Assembly: GCA_005408345.1 (NCBI GenBank)
Contig: SEMN01001221.1
Coordinates: 19,149 to 83,148, forward strand
Direction: 5' to 3'
Source of the DNA: Macquaria australasica
Lineage: Eukaryota > Chordata > Actinopteri > Centrarchiformes > Percichthyidae
Length of the DNA stretch: 64,000 nt
The notes below the pieces were generated by a model that saw nothing but the letters and a program-made list of their open reading frames with translations, was not told the origin of the DNA and ran no database searches. A program made the position numbers and the translations under genes. Below, piece by piece: positions 48,201-57,200 of this stretch (the stretch's first letter is position 1; each line of letters starts with the position of its first letter).

Positions 48201-51200
48201 ATGAAGTTAATTTATAGAGCACTTCATCCAGATTAGGGCTTCACAAAGGGCAGGCTTAATCAGATCATTCAGTGAACAGTTTAGACTGAAGAACAGAGGA
48301 CACAATAAAATACTGTGTGTGTGTATTTGGTAATGTATACATACACATAAATACATGTATTTGTATATGTATACATTCCCACATATATAAACATATACAG
48401 TACATATACACATGCAGAAACGTACACTCACCACCACACACATGCATGTGATGGCCAGATTTTCGGGTCTGTGGTTCCCTTTAGTCCTCAAGCTTAACTG
48501 TAACCTATAGGACCTTAAAATCACTTGTGAAACCACCTTCAGCCAGTGAACAGATGTCAGTCCAGTGAGGAGTGGAGAGGTTAATGTGGTCTATCTGAAG
48601 TCTGTCTGTAACCAGCAGGAGGCGCTACAGTTTCCAATGAAGCTGTGATCAGCCCTGTGTGACTGTGTTGATGTTTTCTGTGTTCAGGTACCAGATGGGA
48701 GACTTCAGTGGAGAGACTCTCAGAGAGGTTTCACTCCCTCTGGTGGAGAAAGCAGCGTACAGCACTGCAATTACTCTGAGCAACGGAAACAGGCACAAAG
48801 CTGACATCAAGACCAAGGTTTGTCCGTCTCTGTCTGTCTGACTGACTGTCTGTATGTCTGACTGTGTGTGTGTCTGACTGACTGACAGTCTGCCTGTATG
48901 TCTCTCCATCTGACTGTCTGTCAGTCTGTACGTCTGTCTGACTGACGCATACTATAGCTGAATACAGTTTCACTTCCTGTCTGTCTGATTGTCTGTCTCT
49001 CTGTCTGACATATAAAGGTGAATACAGTTCACTTCCTGTCTTTCTGTCTGTCTCTCTGTCTGACATATAAAGGTGAATACAGTTCACTTCCTGTCTTTCT
49101 GTCTGTCTCTCTGCTGTCAGACTAAATCCATAATCTCACCAAGCCGTCGACCTGCAGATGTTTGGAGTCGATCTGTCTGTTCATTTCCACCAGTCAGAGA
49201 CAAATAACATTTTACTCTTTAAGTTAACAACAGCTGTGTTTGTTACAGTAAAGTACTCCCCCTCCTCCACCAGCCTTACCTGCCAGGTGACTCCACATCA
49301 GCAGTAGGACTGACTACATTTGTTTTAAACTGAATCTGTCAAGAATATTATTTCTTGTCTTTCGGTTAGTTTCCAGGGGAAATTATTGAGTTTATTTAGT
49401 TATTTTGATGTTCTACAAATAATATTTAGGTGCATTAATAATCTAAATCATTTCTATTCCTGTTCTGATATATATATATTTTTTTTAAAAGACCCGATGT
49501 GAGTGGTAATATCGATAAAATCCCTCTCGTGTGTCTTTCTGTAAATGTCAGATCTGAATGTGAGGAACACTAATGTAAAAGGCTCCCGGTCTTAATAACA
49601 GATAGATGAAGTCATGTTAGATTTTCTGCAGATGAAAATGTTAGTAACCATTCATTTTTCTGTAGTTTCTGAAGTAAAATAAGATCAGAATCTCGCTGAC
49701 GTTTGACTGTTGAGCACTCAGTCAAGTTTCTGTTCAAATGGAGCTCAAAGTTGAACTGAATCTGCAGAAACTCACCAACAGAAAACCTGACTTGGCTTGA
49801 TTCCATGTGGATATGAGTTTGTTAAACAGCTGGTGGAGCTAATTCTCCAGTCGCTGAAAACACGATGGAGATCTAAGCTTTCTGTTAGTTTCATGTGTTG
49901 ATGTGAGGAAGGTTACAGCCTCCTCATCACTCCACACAGGTCTTCAGTTTATCATCAGAGTCCGTTTGTGTTTCAGATGCAGAAGAAGCAGGTCTCTGTC
50001 AGAGACGAGCTTCCCTTCGAGCTGATCAGACCAAAGAAGAAGAACATGAGACGGGACAGATTGTATCCTCCACAGAGACATCCTGGTCGACCCCCCGGGC
50101 CCTTCACCGTCAACAAGGCTGACATCAAGCAGTACGACTTCCACAGCTCCGGAGAAGAAGACAGTCCACCTCCACCGCTGGTCAGCACCATGTCTGTGTG
50201 ACCATCATGTGCTTACACTGAAGAATACTGTGATATGATGTCTTTCATACTGAATCCCAGTGTTTGTATGTCTCTCCAGTCTCCTCCGTCTTCACCTGAT
50301 AATGAAGAAAATAATCCTGATGGAGTTTTTGTCTTCAGGCGGAAAGCTGGATGTCAATATCTCTCTGTGAGTTTCTCCTCTTTCATTTCAAACCGAGTCA
50401 TCCTGAAGAGGAGGGAGGTGGTTTATATAAACCTGTAGTACCAGGGCCACAGTCACTGATATTGACTGTACCAGGGCCGCAGTCACTGATACCGACTGTA
50501 GTACCAGGGCCACAGGACCACAGTCACTGATACTGACTGTAGTACAGGGCCACAGTGAGGAAGGTTACAGCAGGAAGGTAACAGGATTATTTTAGCCTGA
50601 TAAGAGCTTGTTAGCCTGGATTAGTTAAACCACATTTGAAGGACAGGGCCCAGGTGAGTCAGCAGGATTAGTTTCCATGGTAACTGAGGCCTGAAAACAA
50701 GCCTGATTTACTGAAATGGACCTGGTTTAACTGCTTTAATTGGTTTAACTGGTAACTTGACTCGATGAAACAGTTGTCTTCTTGTCGAGTAACAAACCCG
50801 AACCACTGGAATGTTGTGCTTTTATTTTCAAAAATAAAGAGACAGTAAATGAAGAATTCTGTTTTAAAGAGCGAGAGAAAGCTGGTTTGTAACTGATTTG
50901 TCTTTTTATATCAGTTTGATTCTCATTTTCAACCAGATTCCACCTTCTTCCTAAACTGTCAATGGTTTGTATTTTATGAGTTCATGTGACTGTGAAATTC
51001 TAAATAGCTCTGCTTTTAAATATTATTGATACTCTGTGACCTGAAACACCTCTAAACAAAACGTAGTTTAACAGTTGATGTATAAAAGATAGTTGCTTTA
51101 CTTTAACCACACGGAGTTTCTTGTTATTCCACTGGGACACTTCAGGGGTTAATACACAACAATAATTCATCTGTTTCTGTTCTCCATGTGTGTTTGTTTC

Positions 51201-54200
51201 TGCAGCCTTTTACAGAGCAGACGGGTGGAGTTGACCCTCCAGAGCTCCTCCCTCAGTGTCTCCGTCACTCTCTGACTGAACTGACTCTGCCTCCTCATTG
51301 GACAGGACTGAGCCGCCGCAGGATAGGACGAGGGGGCAGGTAAACACGAATCTACTGACACCTCTAACACACTTTAGTCTGTGTTCCACCTGCCTCCACA
51401 TCTATGTACCTGTCCTGTTGAGTTGTGTTCTTGTCTATTATTGTCGCGATGACAAATCCATTAGCTGCACTTAGGAATGACATCAGCAAAGCCAAACTCG
51501 GATACAAAGATACACTTGAACAGGAATTTAGCAACGTGAACACCAGACAAGCATTTCAGAAAGTAAAACCCTCACTGGGTGTGACCCAAGACCCTTTTTG
51601 CTAGAGACCTGAACACTTCCTTGACTTCCTTAAATTTGCTATTAAGTGTGAGGAGCTGCTGAGAGCTCTACCCATCCCAGAATCACCACACCCTACGCTT
51701 CACGTAGGAGGATGTACAGCAACAGCTGAGCTGCTACAATCCAGGCAAGTCCTAGGGTCTTGCCGACGGCGTCCCAATAAGGCTGTTGAAGGCCTGGTCC
51801 ACGGAGCTCTCTCCTGTTCTTTGTTCACTCTTCTGTGAATATTACAGGACCTCAACAGTTCCCACCCCCTCTGGAAAACATCCACCATCATACTAGTGCC
51901 AAAGAAATCCCCACTCTCAGAACTCAGTCACTACCATCATTAAGTGCCTGGAAAAGCTGGTGCTGAACACCATCATGCCACCAGTTCGCCTACAAGGCCA
52001 AGAGGGGACCTGAGGATGCTGTAGCGTGTCTCCTCCACCCCCTGCTACGACACCTGGAATCAACGGCCACCTTCATCAGAGTCCTCTTCATCGACTTCAG
52101 TTCCTCATTCAACATGATGAAGCGTCCTCAGATGATAAAGAAGCTCAACGTCACCCCATTCCTCCTCCACAGGACACACAGCATCCTCAGTGACAGAACC
52201 ATCACCACCACCGCCGGAGCCCCACAAAGCTGCGTCCTCATTCCTCTACACCCTGAACACTAATGACCCATCTCCCACCACCACATACTTGAAGTACTCT
52301 GAACACACTGCCACACTCCTTAATGACAAGTCAGGTGACGTATCGACAGGTGAATGTCAATGAGACAAAGGACCTGGTCATCTGCACATCTCTGAACATC
52401 AGTGGTGAAAGTGGAGCAGGTCGACAGCTTCAGATACCTCAGACTCGCACTGGACAATAAACTCACACACCATTGACATCCACAAATGCTGACAGCAAAC
52501 ACTCTCTGTAGTACTGCTGTAGCCTTGCTGGCTAATCACAATAACACTGTGTTCTGTACTAATGTATTGATGTTGGATGTTGTTGGATGTAAATGTGTCT
52601 TTGTTCTGGAGGCACTAATAATGCACTCTGGAAACAAATGTTCCCTTGAGGGCAGTACAATGAACACAAAGTAAACAGCTCTACCCAACACTGTGACCAC
52701 ACCACTGTGATGTTTCTGCACGGTTTTAGATGAGGAATCTAATCCCAGTCTGCTGGGATATGAAGCTGACTGAGACACACTTCACTGTTGAAACCAGATG
52801 TTTAGATAGCAGACTCATTTATGCCTCCAAAGTCACCTATTATTGATAATCAGGTACCAGGTGTTGGCACTGATTAAATGCCTATAAGTGAACAAGTGTC
52901 TTGTGGCCCTACATCTCATATCTAAATATAAACTAGTGGTCAGGCCCAAATATATCCAAATGTGACTGCATACTGCCCTCTAATGTCCTGCACTGGGTTG
53001 CAGCAGCTATACGTAAGTTCAAACGTAGCCTAGTTTGATCATTTCTAACTCGGGTCGGAGTTTACGTGCTACTAACATTTTAAGGGTTGCACCAGCTGAA
53101 ATAGTTTCAACGTAGGCACAAGTTACAACTTCAGTCTTACACCTGGAGGATGAGGAGGAGCGAATTATATCGGCAAGCAAAATATACAGGGTTAGATAAC
53201 TTTTGAATTTCTAATTAACAACTATTAATTGAACAGTTTGCCAGTGTAGGCTGTCATTATGTTTGTTATAACGTTACTGTTTCATCTGCCCAGAAACAGG
53301 GCCCCATTATATCACCCTGTGTTGTAGTTGACAGTTTCACCACTCGAGGTCACTCTTGTTATTCAGCTCCAGCTGTAGATTAAGGTTGTATTTATCACCT
53401 GCTCATGATGCTTTGTCCTAGTTTACATACCTTTTTGTTGTTGTGATTAATGTTAGCTATTTTTAGCTGTTAGCCTCTTCGCTATTGCGTAGCAAAGTGT
53501 TCAAAGACAAATGGGCACGAGAGACAACAGGGTAATGTTAAGGCCACAGGAAGTGAAAACGTCATTTTAGTTAGTGTGGAGAAGCTAGGATGAACCTTAC
53601 GTCTCTGCGGTGCAACCAAACATCAACACAGTTTTAGTATCAAACGAACGTTTCAACGCATAGTTTAGAGAACTTGCGTATAGCTGCTGCAACAGGCTGC
53701 TGATCTCTTTCCTGCTCCTCAGAGGATGAACCAGCAACACTTTATTTTAGTGCTCTGTAATTTTGTTATCATTTCCTGGGATGTTTCCTGTCATCTGGTA
53801 CAATTATTGGACAAGAGATGCAATCACTACTCTTCTAACCAGACAGTCAGCTGATCACAGACACATGTGACTTCACTGCAGGAACGTATACATTATTATA
53901 TATGGAGAATAAAGTTTCCAATAATAACTGAAGAATCAATTCATATTTCCATGGGTTTAAAGCTGAAGCCTTTTCTCCGTCTCTCTATGATCAGGATCAT
54001 CCTGGACCGAGCCTCCTCAGGTCTTGATCCAGTACTGAAGCAGCTGGACTCTTCACATCCAGTCTGCAGGACCAAGACCAGTATGTGCCTCCTCAATGAA
54101 CCAGTAACACTGGAGCAGAACCCCCCCCTGATCTCAGGAACCACCGCCCCCTCCCTCACTGAAGTCCTGAACAACATTCAGATCCTGAGGAGGTTCTGCT

Positions 54201-57200
54201 TCAGGCCCAGACCAGTTCAGGACCAGAGGGAGGAGGCCAGAAGGACCACAGGGTTCACTGTGGAGGACAACAGACTCACCTGCTGTCTGTCACCTGACAA
54301 CAGCTTTGGATCAGGTGATTTATCAGGCTGGTCCTGGAGGTTTTCTGTTCTCTCTGCCACCGCTTCTCACAGTGAATCCACTGATACATCTGATCACCTT
54401 CATCATCTGTTACAGAGGTCTGCTGTTTAGAACGTCTATCAGAGACCTGATGATTCTTATCATTAGTTTTATCATCTGTTAGTGAAAGCTGCTGTTTATA
54501 ATGTCTACCAGCAGGTGTAATCTGACAGTAACTGAACAGCTCACCCATGTGGACAATCTGCTAAATGTGTGTGTTTACATGTCTTTCTGTGTGCCAGCAG
54601 GGGGCATCACAGAGGAGCAGTACCACAGTCATCAGCAGCAGCTGGTCGAGATGCAGAAACAACAGCTGGAACAGCTGCATCTACAAAACAACACTGCTTT
54701 ATACAGACATACGGCCACGGCGCTGCACCGAACACAGGTAACATATATAATATGTATATAATATATACAGACACACGGCACTGCACGGAACACCGGTAAC
54801 ATACCTCATATCTAATGAGTGGTTGGAATACAAGAGTCACACCGGCTCAGATGTCGCCCAGCTCAACAAGGTCCGCATCAGGTGTTGGGGAACCAGGGCA
54901 ACCTGATGAGAAGTGGGCTACTGGAACAAGAGTGAGACATTCATGTACAAGAACAGAGAATAAGGAATTGTTGGAATGCTACTACACAAGTAACCCCAGT
55001 GACGGGTTATATGCAGAGGATGTGGGACCTATGGATTCTTTGAAACCCAACATCTAGACTAACAAAGAAACAACAGTGAATCCTTGAGATGCTTGGCTAC
55101 AAGATGAACAAGAGAAGCCATAAGGAGCAGTGTCCTCCATGGAGAAGGAGGCTGGAGGCCAAGATTAAGGTAACACAGAGGGAAGTTAGCCAGCTATCAG
55201 AACTACAGAAAGGTGTGATGAGGAAATGGCTGCCTAAGAAGTACAACAAGCTGCCCATACCTGAGGCCCTGGAGACTGCCCAACAAAGACTCACAGCCCT
55301 GGCCACCTGCCTGAAGGGGTACACCAGAGAAGTAGAAGCTAGGAGAATAAACAAAATGTTCTCCACAAACCATCCAAAGTGTACTCTCAGTGGCAGGGTA
55401 ATAACATGACAGCAGACCCACCAAGGCTTTAGACTGAGCAATACTGGAAAAGCATATGGGAGAAAGAGGCATCACATAACATCAATGCCCAGTGGCTAGT
55501 GGATCTGAGAGCAGACCGCAGCAACTTCCCTGAACAGGATCCAGTAATCATCACAGTGGCAGACATCCAAGAAAGAGTCTCAAGTATGAAGAGCTGGACA
55601 GCACCAGGCCCTGACATGATCCACACCTACTGCCTAATGAAGCTAACTGCGCTCCATGAACGCCTGGCAGCACAGATGAACCAGCTGTTAATGGATGGGA
55701 CCCACCCTGAGTGGTTAACTGAAGGCCGGACAGTCCTGATCCTGAAGGATCCCCAGGAAGGGGCAATCACATCCAACTACTGGCCAATAACCTGCCTCTG
55801 CACAACATGGAAACTCTTGTCAGGCATCATAGCGGCTAAGATGACTAGGCACATGGTGCAGTACATGAGCAGGGCCCAGAAAGGAATTGGTAAGAACACC
55901 AGAGGTGCAAAGCACCAGCTGCTGGTAGACAGAGCAGTAACTCGAGACTGTAAGACCAGACAGACCAATCTGTGCACCGCCTGGATTGACTACAAGAAAG
56001 CCTACAACTCAATGCCACACACATGGATTCTGGAATGCTTGGAACTGTACAACATCAACAGGACAATAAGAACCTTCATCAAGAACTCAATGGGGTTGTG
56101 GGAAACGACCCTAGAGGCCAACTTCAAGCCAATTGCACAAGTCACCATCAAGTGCGGCATATACCAAGGAGAGATGCTCTGTCCCTGCTGCTGTTCTGCA
56201 TAGGTCTGAATCCTCTCAGCCAGATCATCACAAAGAGTGGCTACGGAATGGAGCAACCATCAGCCACCTTCTCTACATGGATGACATCAAGCTGTATGCC
56301 AGGAGTGAGCCAGACATCGACTCACTGATTCACACCACCAGGATCTACATCAACGACATTGGAATGTCATTGGGACTAGATAAGTGTGGTCGGATGGTAT
56401 CCAAGAGAGGGAAGGTAGTCAAAACTGAAGGGATTAGACTACCAGAAGGCGACATAGCAGATGTTGAAGACGGCTACAAGTACCTTGGGATCCCGCAAGC
56501 AAATGGGAACCATAAAGAGGTTTCAAGAAAATCAGCCACAGGCAAATACCTCCACAGAGTAAGGCAAGTCCTGACAAGTCAGCTGAATGGGAAGAACAAG
56601 GTCCGAGCTATCAACACCTACGCCCTGCCCATCATCAGATACGCCGCTGGCCAAAAGAGGAGATAGAGGCCACCGATATAAAGACCAGGAAGCTCCTCAC
56701 AGCACCCTGAGACTGTACATTAAGCGGAAGAAAGGAGGCAGAGGACTAGTGAGCATCAGAGCCACTATCCAGGATGAAACAACAAAGATCCATGAGTACA
56801 TCAGGAAGATGGCTCCAAGTGATGAGTTGCTTAGTGAATACCTCAGGCAGCATAAGCCCAATGAGGAAGGAGAGCAGGTGGAACCATCATGGTAGGACAA
56901 ACCCCCCCTGCACAGTATGTACCACCAGATAGAAGAAGTGGCTGATATCGAGAAATCCTACCAGTGGCTGGAAAAGGCTGGACTGAAAGACAGCACAGAG
57001 GCACTAATCATGGCAGCACAGGAACATGCTCTGAGCACAAGATCGATAGAGGCCGGGGTCTACCACACCAGGCAGGACTCCAGGTGCAGACTATGTAAAG
57101 ATGCCCCTGAGACAATCCAGCAAATAACAGTGGGGTGTAAGATGCTAGCAGGCAGGGCGTGCATGGAACGCCATAACCAAGTAGCTGGCATAGTGTACAG

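Noticed and set aside
54768..54792. 25-nt micro-exon between epc2 exons 11 and 12
   Set aside because: It has acceptor-like and donor-like ends, but 25 nt after a phase-0 exon leaves one base, which fits none of the exon 12 acceptors. It is better explained as a degraded duplicate of the exon 11 end.
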